Below, piece after piece: positions 51,601 through 61,343 of a stretch of 64,000 nucleotides of DNA. Origin of the DNA: Rhynchopus sp. YZ270_cl-10. Taxonomy: Eukaryota; Euglenozoa; Diplonemea; Diplonemida; Diplonemidae. The notes below the pieces were generated by a model. That model saw only the letters and a program-made list of their open reading frames with translations, did no database searches and was not told the origin of the DNA. A program made the position numbers and the translations under genes. How positions within the stretch are numbered: position 1 is the stretch's first letter; the number at the start of each line of letters is the position of its first letter. The stretch spans positions 955,001 through 1,019,000 of the forward strand of contig OZ037903.1 of the NCBI GenBank assembly GCA_964035575.1, given 5' to 3'.

Positions 51601-52543
51601 AAATCCTCTTCTCCCGAAAAAAAAAAAAAAAAAAAAGATTTTTGGGAGAAAAAAAAAAAGAGAAAAGATTTGAAAATCCTGGGAAAATCCTGAAAAAATC
51701 CTGAAAAATCCTGGAAAAATCCATGAAATTTCATGAAAAATCTCGAGATCTTGAGAAATCTTTGAAAAAAAAAAAAAAGATTTTCAAAATCTTTTTTTTT
51801 TTTTCCCCCAAAAAGATTTTTCAAAATCCCAAAAATCTTTTTTATCTTTTTTTTGAGAAAAAAAAGATTTTCAAGATCTTTTTCATCTTTTTTTCTCTTT
51901 TTTTCCTTTTTTTTCCTTTTTTTTTCAGGATTTTTCAAAGATCTCAAAGATCTCGAGAGATCCTGAAAAAAAAAGACAAAAATCCTGAAAATCTTGATTT
52001 TTTATTTTTTTCTCCCGAGATTCTCGAAAAAAGACAAAAAAAGACAAAAGATCTTTCCTGACCCGTGAAAAAAATCCTCTTCTCCCGAAAAAAAAAAAAA
52101 AAAAAAAGATTTTTGGGAGAAAAAAAAAAAGAGAAAAGATTTGAAAATCCTGGGAAAATCCTGAAAAAATCCTGAAAAATCCTGGAAAAATCCATGAAAT
52201 TTCATGAAAAATCTCGAGATCTTGAGAAATCTTTGAAAAAAAAAAAAAAGATTTTCAAAATCTTTTTTTTTTTTTCCCCCAAAAAGATTTTTCAAAATCC
52301 CAAAAATCTTTTTTATCTTTTTTTTGAGAAAAAAAAGATTTTCAAGATCTTTTTCATCTTTTTTTCTCTTTTTTTCCTTTTTTTTCCTTTTTTTTCCAGG
52401 ATTTTTCAAAGATCTCAAAGATCTCGAGAGATCCTGAAAAAAAAAGACAAAAATCCTGAAAATCTTGATTTTTTTTTTTTTTTCTCCCGAGATTCTCGAA
52501 AAAAGACAAAAAAATACAAAAGATCTTTCCTGACCCGTGAAAA
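51601..52543. repeat. 471-bp tandem duplication, A/T-rich
   Basis: Unit 1 starts at 51601 and unit 2 at 52072 (AAATCCTCTTCTCCCGAAAA). They differ by only a few changes. Each unit is built from small inverted pieces such as CCATGAAATTTCATG and AGATCTCAAAGATCTCGAGA. Confidence 0.85.
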
Positions 52544-52951
52544 AAAATCTTATAAAATACCAAAATTTTAATTAGTGAAATACCAATAAGCATGGATGTT
52601 AGCTTTAGGGGGGGGTCTTTCGCGGACGCTCCCATATTGCTCTGAAGCTTTGCGATGTGTGTGCATGAAACACGTACATCTACCAAAATTTTCATTTTCT
52701 TTCAATATATTTCTCACTTCCTGACAAACGTTTTTCTTCTTGATTTCTATTTTTTTTTTAGTTTTTTTTTCGGGAAAAGGGGAAAAAAATAGATTGAGAT
52801 CAAAAAAAGACCTCTTTTTGAATAGCAAACCATGTCTATGAGTTCGTATTTTAGCGAAGGATATATTTGAACTTTTCTGATTCTTGCTGACGAGGTCTAG
52901 GTTGGAAACCTTGAAAGTCATTTATTTTTATTTTGCAAAAATAAAAAAAGA

Positions 52952-53003
52952 ACACAGTGGAGCTCATCCTCGGTCTACTCTAATACTACCAAGTTTTCAA
53001 AGA
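52952..53003 (+). repeat. Family D repeat
   Basis: ACAGTGGAGCTCATCCTCGG / TCTACTCTAATACTACCAAG / TTTTC, then an A-run. Confidence 0.65.
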
Positions 53004-53437
53004 AAAAAATAAAACAAAAGGTTGATCAAGTACCTTGATTGAATCGCTCTTTATTCTGTAGTGTGTGTGTGTATGCACGTATCCTCAGCAGTCTGCCTTT
53101 TGCCAGTGCAACGCAAAGACAAGGTAGGTGCCGCGAATACGACCTAATGTCCTACTACCAAGTGTGGCAGCAGGTTTGCATGTCTTCAAATCACTCCCAC
53201 GCGAACACAGATTTAAAGATAACTCTTTTGAGACGGTGTGTGGGATCTCTCCCCCATTTTTTCTTTTTTTTTGTTTTTTTTTTTCCATCCCGAGTGTACT
53301 GGCAATAATTATATTGGGTAAAGCCTTAGGCCACATAGTCACACGCTCATCTTGTACTGTATTGTTTTTTCTTGTATTTTCCTTCCGCAACGGGAGACTG
53401 ATACTTTAGTGAAATGGGATTATATTTTTTTTTTTTC

Positions 53438-53545
53438 GAGATGTAAACCACGAAATGGTTGTAGGACTGCATGGTTGGGGGATGCACCCGGTCATTGTAC
53501 CAAAGGTGGACTGTCATGAGGGGGCTTTTGTATTTCAAGTCAAAA
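53438..53545 (+). repeat. Family A repeat (full length)
   Basis: GAGATGTAAACCACGAAATG ... CGGTCATTGTACCAAAGGTG ... GGCTTTTGTATTTCAAGTCA, followed here by an A-run rather than a T-run. Confidence 0.8.
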
Positions 53546-53795
53546 AAAATAATGTTTTGCGCTATATTGCCTCTTTTTTGACTTTTGAAAATTATGTCTT
53601 TTCAAAGGCCTTCCCTCTCCTTTCGTTTTTTGTACTACCTCCTAGATTCTGCAAAATAAAATCATCAACCCATCTCTTCTAGGCGCTACGTACAGTGAAA
53701 CACACTACGCGCACCATTTATGTGTCCCGCACCTATCCCCTATTCTGTCAGGTGCCCTTTTTTTACAAGACGAAAAGCAAAAAGAAAAAAAAAAA

Positions 53796-53843
53796 TAGTG
53801 GAGCACACTCTAGGGTGGCTACACTAATACAACCAAGTTTTCA
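53796..53843 (+). repeat. Family D repeat (near-consensus)
   Basis: TAGTGGAGCACACTCTAGGG / TGGCTACACTAATACAACCA / AGTTTTC, then an A-run. Nearly identical to the copies at 54284 and 59564. Confidence 0.8.
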
Positions 53844-53860
53844 AAAAAAAAAAAAAAACT

Positions 53861-53923
53861 ACAGTGGAGATTGCACAACTGTGGCAACACAACCGATGCA
53901 ACTGCACTACTCCAACAATTTAT
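53861..53923 (+). repeat. Family F repeat
   Basis: ACAGTGGAGATTGCACAACT / GTGGCAACACAACCGATGCA ... CTACTCCAACAATTTAT. It lies 18 bp after a family D copy. Confidence 0.75.
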
Positions 53924-53980
53924 CAAAAAACAAAAACAGCATGAGATGCTAGTGTCATACCAAATCCTCTCAGTTTTTTT

Positions 53981-54020
53981 TTAGATGAGTTGTGCACGAG
54001 AGGCACATGCATCTTACATT
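53981..54020 (+). repeat. Hairpin repeat H2
   Basis: TTAGATGAGTTGTGC-ACGAGAG-GCACATGCATCTTACA. Confidence 0.8.
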
Positions 54021-54037
54021 ATTATTATTTTCCTTCC

Positions 54038-54108
54038 GGGGTTTTGATTCCCCCACGGTCAGTGCTGGCGGCTCAATGAGCCGTTTTTGCGCTAACAACT
54101 TCACTTTT
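54038..54108 (+). repeat. Family C repeat (diverged)
   Basis: GGGGTTTTGATTCCCCCACG / GTCAGTGCTGGCGGCTCAAT ... TTTTGCGCTAACAACTTCAC, then a T-run. Confidence 0.55.
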
Positions 54109-54283
54109 TTTTGGATGCACCGTATTTGTCTGGCCCATCCTCCTTTGCAATTAAGACACAAAAGGAATCCGGAGGGGGGGGAGGACGTTTTTTCTTCCAC
54201 CAGGTCCTCTTTGTGCAAAGATAAAATATTTTAAAAAAAGAGAGATCATCGCGCTCGTCTGCGGTGACGTAAAAATGTTTATT

Positions 54284-54331
54284 ATAGTGGAGCACACTCT
54301 AGGGTGGCTACACTAGTACAACCAAGTTTTC
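54284..54331 (+). repeat. Family D repeat (near-consensus)
   Basis: TATAGTGGAGCACACTCTAG / GGTGGCTACACTAGTACAAC, one base different from the copy at 53796 in the core, followed by an A-run. Confidence 0.8.
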
Positions 54332-55229
54332 AAAAAAAAAAAACAAAACTACCATCCCTTTCCTTTGTGACTTACGACGCCCTCCTCTCTCTCCTACCCT
54401 CACACACCCCCCCTTTTTTTCCAGTTTTCCTTGGATCCATTTTTTTGATTATATTTAGAGAGCCCTCCTGAGCTACTTTGGGAGGGGGTTAAGGGGTGGC
54501 TTTTCCCCTGTGTGATGAAACATGATGCATGCTGTAAGCCGCCCCCCTCTTATTAAAGTAAACAAACAAATAAGCAAAAAAGTACAAAATAAAGTAGCAA
54601 AAGCAAAAACAAAACAAAACAAAACAAACTTTCAAACCCCCCTCTTCTTCTTTTTTGGCAGTGCTTGCGTCCGGCCGAACGGTGGGGCGTTTGCACTTTC
54701 AATTTTTCGTTTTTTTTTTCTTTCAAAAAAAGGCAATTTTAAAAAAAAACATTGTTGCGATAGTAGAGTTAACACAATGATGATAATGTAACTTTTTTGT
54801 GTGTTCGTGTATGTTATCCAGTGATAACGATGTGTGCACACACACAGTGCATCCATCTTGCAAAGTTTTCTCTTCCAACAATGAATCAAACAAAAAACAA
54901 AGTAAAATCGCAGACCAATTTTTATTTTTTTTTCTTTTTTTTTCAAAAAGGTATTCATCGCTCTACCCCTCTCTCTCAGATAGTACCCACTAAAAAAAAA
55001 ACAAAAAGCAAAAACAAAAAAAACTGGACAGTGGCGTCAACATGGCAGCTACACTGATCCAACAAAAAAGCAAACAAAACAAAACAAAACAAAAGACGTC
55101 TGGGTTGATCAATCCAACGCCTCTATCCTCCTTATTTTTCAATCCTCCTATGGGGGGTTATTTTTGATAGCTGATGCTGTGTATAATTGTAATCAAGGTG
55201 ACACCGTTTTTTTTTAAAAATACACACAC

Positions 55230-55383
55230 CGGGGGTGGTGTGATTCAGGGGGGTACGGACAACCCACGGGAGAACCACGGAGAACTGTTTCGGGCTATAT
55301 TAAGAATTGCGGAGCACCTTCGGGAGAACCACGGAAAATTCGTTTTTGTGATCACACACCAGGGGGTGCTCTGTACTCGATAA
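55230..55383 (+). pseudogene. Possible histidine-phosphatase (phosphoglycerate mutase-like) gene fragment
   Basis: A GC-richer patch whose frame reads GGTDNPRENHGELFRAIL ... HGKFVFVITHQGVLCTR and then stops. The order 'helix, then hydrophobic strand ending in V-I-T-H-Q-G-V-L' resembles the second His motif of histidine phosphatases (LVVTHGGVL). The first RHG motif is absent, and the helices around it repeat CGGGAGAACCACGGA twice. It could be an exon (an AG precedes it at 55235), a decayed fragment or chance. Weak evidence. Confidence 0.25.
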
Positions 55384-55652
55384 CGATTGCAGAATAATGA
55401 TATTTTCCCATTCTATCTCTCGACCTCTTTTCATCTTTTCAAGAGGTTTTTTTTTTGCTAAATTTTTGCAAATGATCGCTTCTTGAAGAGAGAGGAGAGA
55501 GAGGGGCGGACGAACGAAAAGAGTGAATATTGTTCTGATGTGTTCTCATTATTTAAAAAATGGAAAATATAATCTTTGCCTCGTTATCCCATGACTGCTG
55601 TACAGAGCGTCTTACAGGTGTATCCCCCCTGTTCCCCCAGTGTTTTATTCAA

Positions 55653-55690
55653 AAAGGTGACTAAGCACATTGAGGCTTAGGTTCATCGGA
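55653..55690 (+). repeat. Hairpin repeat H1
   Basis: AAGGTGACTAAGCACATTGA / GGCTTAGGTTCATCGG. The stem is kept and the loop altered. Confidence 0.7.
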
Positions 55691-55870
55691 TCAAAATTTT
55701 GTTTTAGTTTGAAACAAAATTATTCAAAGTTTCCGAGCGTTTTTTGGAATTGCAATAAAAAATAAAAAAAACAAAACAGGGCCGTTGTTTGCCCTGTGGA
55801 AAGAATAGAAAACCCTCCCTTGCACTTTCACTCATAATGTTCTGGAAAATTGCATTATCCTTTATTATCA

Positions 55871-55934
55871 TCTACTGTTGTAGGCCGCAGGGGAAGTACT
55901 TTGTGCTTTCATCCGGATGGCTGGCATCGTACAG
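55871..55934 (+). repeat. Family E repeat
   Basis: TCTACTGTTGTAGGCCGCAG ... TTTGTGCTTTCATCCGGATG / GCTGGCATCGTACAG. It shares more upstream sequence with the 10622 copy than with 61632. Confidence 0.75.
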
Positions 55935-56362
55935 ACCGATACAACTACAGACCACTGCAACTTGCTTGGTGGCTGACCCATCAAAGAAAATACATCAAAT
56001 ACTCTAAGATACTATCCACCCCGGAATTCCCCGTGGCAAAAAATAAAAAAAAATAAAAAATCTCAGAAAAAAAATTCTATTGATAACTTCCCTAACTTAT
56101 TCATTATTTTTGTTGGTCTGCATTACTCCTTCTCAATCTCAAAAATGCACTGAATTCTTATGATTCCGTTTTTTTTTCGCATTTCAATTTGTTTGCCTTT
56201 TGTTTTTTTGGGGATGACTAAGCAAAGGACTTATATTTCCCCTTTTTTTTTGAATTTTATTTGAAGTCAACTTATTTTTTGGACAGCAGTGGATCACCTA
56301 GTTTTGGCCTACCTTGGTTAATGCACAAGGAGTCGTTACTGGATTCACGGTTGCTTTCTTTT

Positions 56363-57164
56363 CAACTTACCTTCCTTCACCCCCCCCTGTAAGGGCAACC
56401 GTAGGTGAAGTAAGGTATAGTATTGAAATCGATGTGGGGGGGGAGTAAAGGGTCAATTTTACAAAACCAGATTTTGAGGAAAATTTTAGCCGAAAATGGG
56501 CCCCACGTATAAGCAACCGGGCTCATATTTCTCAAAATTTAAGTGGTCAAAAAATTGTCCAATTTTCGAGATTGACCCCACCACTGCACGGGCGGAGCCC
56601 AAAAATGCAAATAAGGACCCTTTTTAATTTGTCAACTTACCTTCCTTCACCCCCCCCTGTAAGGGCAACCGTAGGTGAAGTAAGGTATAGTATTGAAATC
56701 GATGTGGGGGGGGAGTAAAGGGTCAATTTTACAAAACCAGATTTTGAGGAAAATTTTAGCCGAAAATGGGCCCCACGTATAAGCAACCGGGCTCATATTT
56801 CTCAAAATTTAAGTGGTCAAAAAATTGTCCAATTTTCGAGATTGACCCCACCACTGCACGGGCGGAGCCCAAAAATGCAAATAAGGACCCTTTTTCAACT
56901 TACCTTCCTTCACCCCCCCCTGTAAGGGCAACCGTAGGTGAAGTAAGGTATAGTATTGAAATCGATGTGGGGGGGGGGGAGTAAAGGGTCAATTTTACAA
57001 AACCAGATTTTGAGGAAAATTTTAGCCGAAAATGGGCCCCACGTATAAGCAACCGGGCTCATATTTCTCAAAATTTAAGTGGTCAAAAAATTGTCCAATT
57101 TTCGAGATTGACCCCACCACTGCACGGGCGGAGCCCAAAAATGCAAATAAGGACCCTTTTTAAT
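56363..57164. repeat. Three-unit tandem array, ~265-bp period
   Basis: Units begin CAACTTACCTTCCTTCACCC at 56363, 56633 and 56896. Units 1 and 2 are identical as read; unit 3 differs by a longer G-run. Spacing is 270 and 263 because AATTTGT is present after units 1 and 3 only. Each unit starts with a stem TACCTTCCTTCACC / GGTGAAGTAAGGTA. No gene is seen. Confidence 0.9.
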
Positions 57165-57265
57165 TTGTTCTCTTGAAATGTGTAATTTCATGTTTTCGCG
57201 AAAAAATAACGACTGATCCCACAAGGGTTGAAGGAAGGTGGTTGAAAACAACAATAACAACAAGG

Positions 57266-57702
57266 ACAAGTAATTGCTAAGAAAAAAACGGGGTGTGCTG
57301 TGGAAAACCCCGCGCGATTTTCGAAACCACCGTAGCATCCTGGCGATTTGCTGGAGGTGCTGATGTGCCTGGTGTGATCGATGTGTTGTAGTCTGTGCAT
57401 TCTGTGCTTCTTCCGCACTCCAACGACGACGACAATGTGGGGAGCCTGTGGACAAAAACGAGCTGGAACACGCCGAGCCTACCGAGCCGACGTCCAACAA
57501 CGCTATCGAGCAGATGGTGCTGGACGGAGAGGACAGCGCCCCTTCTTGAACGTTTCAGATGCTGGCGTCCCAGTGGATCTGGCAGCGTACGAAGAGCGTT
57601 AACATACCTGCAGAAGAGCAGAATGCTGGACGTGCTGTAGATTATTTCTACAGGATGGAGTTCCACATCACACCCCGTTTTTTTTCCGATAGCAATTACT
57701 TG
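57266..57702. mobile_element. Small TIR element, copy 1 (437 bp)
   Basis: Ends ACAAGTAATTGCTA...AACGGGGTGTG and CACACCCCGTT...TAGCAATTACTTGT are inverted copies of about 32 bp. The interior is GC-richer, matches copy 2 (60031-60392), and has a broken coding look without a recognised protein. Similarity to copy 2 extends about 70 bp upstream of the left end, so the true element may be larger. Confidence 0.65.
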
Positions 57703-57730
57703 TTTTTTTTCTCATATTTTTTTTTGCTCC

Positions 57731-57808
57731 CTGAGGGTTCGATAACCCGCGGGGATCCAGTGCCTGCGTCTGCCGATGAACGGTGAGGTGTTTGCACTTT
57801 CAACTCTT
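57731..57808 (+). repeat. Family C repeat (near full)
   Basis: CTGAGGGTTCGATAACCCGC / GGGGATCCAGTGCCTGCGTC ... GGTGTTTGCACTTTCAACTC, then a T-run. It begins 28 bp after the TIR element. Confidence 0.8.
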
Positions 57809-58046
57809 TTTTTTTTTGTGAAGGTGGCGAACACATTAGGCTTGATCATCTGAGCAAAACTTTTCTTTTTTTTTTCTTCTTTTTTGACAGGTTTTTTCAT
57901 CTGTTAAAAATGTTGCTAACCCCTCCCAAAAATGGATTCAAAAAAAAGGGGGCGGTTCTACCCTCCCCAATTGTACTAATATCTCAGTTTTAACTTTTTC
58001 AAATTTGTGTCTATCTTTTTTCTCATTTCTACCCTCTCTTTTGGAA

Positions 58047-58085
58047 TGATGCGTATGAGGCATATACATCTTTCAAACTTTCTTT
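58047..58085 (+). repeat. Hairpin repeat H2 (diverged)
   Basis: GATGCGTATGAGGCATATAC / ATCTTTCAAACTTTCTTTT. Confidence 0.55.
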
Positions 58086-58668
58086 TGGAAAAAAAAAAAA
58101 TATCTTTGCGGTATCGCAAAATTTTGCTTCAGCACCAATTGTTCTTGATGCGTTCAACAAGAGTCGTGGTGGTCAAACAATGAAGTGACCCACGTCGTCT
58201 TTTTTTTTTTCTTTTCAGTGCCTGCATCCCAGAGGTGTTTTGCACTATCAACCTTTGATTAGTATTCTTTTTGCAAACGAAACAAATAACTCTTTTTTTT
58301 TGGTGTATTTAAATTTACCGAGGTAAATCTAAGTATAACTCGTTATTGGCTTAAAAAGGTGCCCAGCCGATGAAGCTGCTGGGGGCAATAAGCCCTTCAG
58401 AAACACCCACAACAATGGGATTTTTGTAAAAAAAAAAAAATGAATGAATTCGGATCGTAGCATCTGAATCCAATCAAAAAAAAAAAAGAAGAAAACGACC
58501 AATTTTTCTGATTTTTTTTTCTTTGTTTCTTTATTTAAATATGTCTCCCCTCAACCCTAGCTTTTCATACACCCCCACATCCCCCATCCATTCCCCTATC
58601 CCCCTTGTTTCAGAAATAAAAGTAATCCAAAAAAAATTGCTTACCAGCATCTCCCTGTATGCATCCTT

Positions 58669-58707
58669 GGAGCACGCACCCCCGGAATTTTTCCGGGGGT
58701 GCGTTCC
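58669..58707. repeat. GC-rich perfect hairpin
   Basis: CGCACCCCCGGAA / TTCCGGGGGTGCG with a three-T loop, about 13 perfect pairs, alone in A/T-rich sequence. Confidence 0.85.
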
Positions 58708-59563
58708 GAATTTGTTTTATGGGGGCTAAACTTAACAACAGCACTGCAACGTATGGTCGAATTTTGTGTTTTTTTTTTTTTTTTTTTTTTCTTTTTTTTT
58801 TTTTCTTCCGATAGGTTGGTGGGCAACACATTTTTCGTGAACCCGGAATAGAAGGGTTTGGAGGTTTGCGGGTTTGTGGGAATTATATAACACACAGAGC
58901 TATTTTCCATGGAAAGGTAGTGAGCCAGATCCATTAAAACCCATCAAGGGGAATACTACGTATGGTTAGAATAGTCGAAACAAAAAAAAATCAAAAAAAA
59001 AAAATCTTTGTGTACAGAACCCGTCCTTGGACAGGTGATTGTCGAAACTACAAAAAAAAATCATAAACAGAACAGTACCCTCCATAAAGATACGAGGGAA
59101 AAACCTCAAAAAAAGAAAAAAAGAAAACAAAATATCCTTGAGTGCCTTGTGTCACACTGTGAGAAAAAAAGGGGGTGGGATGTTCTTCCTCCCCTTTTTA
59201 TGCTTCGCAGAACATAGAATTCTGTCTCTTTCTGTCAAGGTTTCTTGGATGTGTTTTTTTTTGGCTCAAAGTGCATTACGTCTCACTGCCAATACTCACT
59301 GTAGTTTTTTTTGCATTTTTTTTTTTTTTTTTTTTTTTGTTATTTTTTCCTGACACATAGTGTATTAAGAAACTAGACAAGAAAGCCAACGCTTCAGAGA
59401 TCTTGTATAACAGTATTTCCCTTGAAAAATTTGCTGCGTTCAACGAAAAAAAACACAGTTATTTGGTTATCAAGATCAATTGGATGATATTTAGTTTTGT
59501 GTGTGTGTGTGTGTGTGTGTGTGGTGTGGCTTAGTCCCACCCTTCCTAGAAAAAGAAAAAAAA

Positions 59564-59611
59564 TAGTGGAGCACACTCTAGGGTGGCTACACTAATACAA
59601 CCAAGTTTTCA
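59564..59611 (+). repeat. Family D repeat (near-consensus)
   Basis: TAGTGGAGCACACTCTAGGG / TGGCTACACTAATACAACCA / AGTTTTC. Confidence 0.8.
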
Positions 59612-59772
59612 AGGAAAAACCCTGATATTGTACAGGAGAAAGATTTATTAGCTTTGGGTCTATGGAGGTTTGTGTAGGTCTGCCCAGTTCAGAGGGGTGG
59701 GATTGTTTGATAAGGTGACTAAGCACAGAGAGTCTGAGAGACTGATGAATAAACCAAAGAATAACCTAATCA

Positions 59773-59820
59773 GACTAAGCACGAGAGGCTTAGGGTCATC
59801 TTATCAATATTTCTTTTTTT
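59773..59820 (+). repeat. Hairpin repeat H1
   Basis: AGACTAAGC-ACGAGAG-GCTTAGGGTCATCTTATCAA, T-rich tail. A partial copy (59711-59740) lies just upstream. Confidence 0.75.
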
Positions 59821-60030
59821 TTTCCCCTTTTTTTATTAGTTGCATACAAAGCAGTATTTCAACAAAGTTATTTTACCTCCCTTCAAAGATGCGCGTGAAA
59901 GGCATATCTCAGTTTCCTTCTTTTCCACAACCTTCCTTCGCTCTGGGTGATGTTATTACAGGGGGTTTCGAGAAAAAAAAATAACAATATCCTGGGGTTG
60001 AAGGTGTGTGGAAAACAGCAACAAAAAAAC

Positions 60031-60392
60031 AACGAATTGCTAAGAGAAAAAAAAACCGGGATGTGCTGTGGAAAACCCCCGCGCCCGATTTACGAAAACC
60101 ACCGCAACATCCTGACTGCTTTGATGGGTGGGGCTGATGCACCTGGTGTGATCGACGACGAGTTTTCGTCTGTGCATTCTGTATTCCTTCCGCACTCCGA
60201 CGATGACGATGACGATGAGTGAGAGCCTGTGGACGACTACGAGCTGGAACACCCCCCAGTCCGCCTTCCCCCTTCTTTGAGGTGCAGGAGTCCAGTGGTT
60301 CTGGCAGCATACGAACAGCGTTGTAAACTAATTCTAAAGGGTGGAGGTCCAGGAGCGTGGGTCCCCAGCACACCCCCGATAGCAATTACTTG
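60031..60392. mobile_element. Small TIR element, copy 2 (362 bp)
   Basis: Left end AACGAATTGCTAAGAG... and right end GATAGCAATTACTTGT match the ends of copy 1. The interior is about 75 bp shorter. A frame here reads GVIDDEFSSVHSVFLPHS followed by an Asp run and a stop; copy 1 is interrupted in the same region. Shared blocks include TGGCAGC and AGCGTT near the right end. Confidence 0.65.
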
Positions 60393-60890
60393 TTTTTTTT
60401 TTTTTTACGTTTTTTTCCCCCTTCTTTTCTTTTTTTCTTGTAGCAAACCTGTCCTTGCATTTTGTATACTTTATGTTACCTCTATTCTTTTATTTTTTGA
60501 TTATTTTTTGCGTGGTGCCCCTTCTAAGGGGCAAACAACAAAGGTCATTGAAACTATTTGCAAACAAAAAAAACAAAACAAAACAAAACTATTACGTAGG
60601 TTGCATAGCAAAGCCCTTTGTTCTACGTGATATGTTTTTTTTTTCTTCGATGCACGCAAATATTCCCCCCTTCATAGGAAACCACCCTTGGGTACGTTTG
60701 TCTTATGCGGGTTGTTTACGTGCGAATTCTGGTCGAACTTTATAATATCATACTCTGGTGTGGTGTTCTAAAGTGCGACCAAGATTTTCTAGGCGCAGTT
60801 TGAACGAAAATAATGGCTATCAAAGCAATCATTACGTTTTATCTTTTTTTTTGGATCAAATATTTTTTTCAGGTTTTTTCGTCTTTTATT

Positions 60891-60940
60891 TAGGTGACTA
60901 AGCACGAGAGGCTTAGGATCATCTTATAAACTTTTCTTTA
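60891..60940 (+). repeat. Hairpin repeat H1 (consensus)
   Basis: AGGTGACTAAGC-ACGAGAG-GCTTAGGATCATCTTATAAA, then CTTTTCTTT. The core matches the 2580 copy exactly. Confidence 0.85.
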
Positions 60941-61062
60941 TTTCGAGGGGAAGATGTGTGAGAGTGTGTCAATTCATCTTCTGAGTTTCTCTTCAATTGT
61001 GTTGAGGGTAAAGGGAAAATAAGTAACCAACGTTTTTCTTTTTAATAGATGGCGATTGTGAT

Positions 61063-61105
61063 CAAGGTGACTAAGCACGAGAGCTGAGGTTCATCTTATA
61101 AATTT
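61063..61105 (+). repeat. Hairpin repeat H1
   Basis: CAAGGTGACTAAGC-ACGAGAG-CTGAGGTTCATCTTATAA. It is followed within 6 bp by an H2 copy. Confidence 0.8.
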
Positions 61106-61110
61106 TTTTT

Positions 61111-61160
61111 TAGATGAGTGTGCACGAGAGGCACATTCATCTTTCAAGTTTTCTTTTTCT
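61111..61160 (+). repeat. Hairpin repeat H2 (consensus)
   Basis: TAGATGAGTGTGC-ACGAGAG-GCACATTCATCTTTCAAG, then TTTTC. Confidence 0.85.
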
Positions 61161-61318
61161 TTTTTTTTTTTTCTTTTTTTGCAGTGACAGGACACGTTCC
61201 TGTCTTATAACTCAACCATTATTTGACTCTTTTCTGATTGTTGGTAGAAGTCCGAGAATGAATTCTTCCCTGCGATGTTTGTTTTATGGGTATTGTTTTT
61301 TTTTTTCTTCTGAAAAAC

Positions 61319-61343
61319 GTAGACACCCGAGGATGTACCACTC
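61319..61343 (-). repeat. Family D fragment on the minus strand
   Basis: GTAGACACCCGAGGATGTAC / CACTC is the inverse of the D core (GTGG...CATCCTCGGGTGTCTAC). The only clear minus-strand copy of any family that I found. Confidence 0.55.

Larger units (their letters stand above)
50906..52637. mobile_element. 1.7-kb element with ~93-bp terminal inverted repeats (non-autonomous)
   Basis: The left arm (50906-51000) begins ATATGGCAGCGTCCGCGAAA; the right arm (52545-52637) is its inverted copy, beginning ATATGGGAGCGTCCGCGAAA on the minus strand. Arms include the matching AAGCTAACATCCATGCTTAT and are nearly identical. No transposase-like frame is inside. The interior holds another inverted-repeat element (50997-51504) and a 471-bp tandem duplication. 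The palindromic ATAT at the tips could be part of the arms or a target duplication. The family is not identified. Confidence 0.75.

Noticed and set aside
51495-52571. Open frames of 77-150 codons on both strands (Phe/Lys/Ile-rich)
   Set aside because: They come from the A/T-rich 471-bp duplication and its inverted parts; mirror-image frames on both strands with two-letter composition are not genes.
57731-57750. tRNA gene suggested by GGTTCGATAACC
   Set aside because: The sequence around it cannot form acceptor, D and anticodon arms; it is the loop of the family C hairpin.
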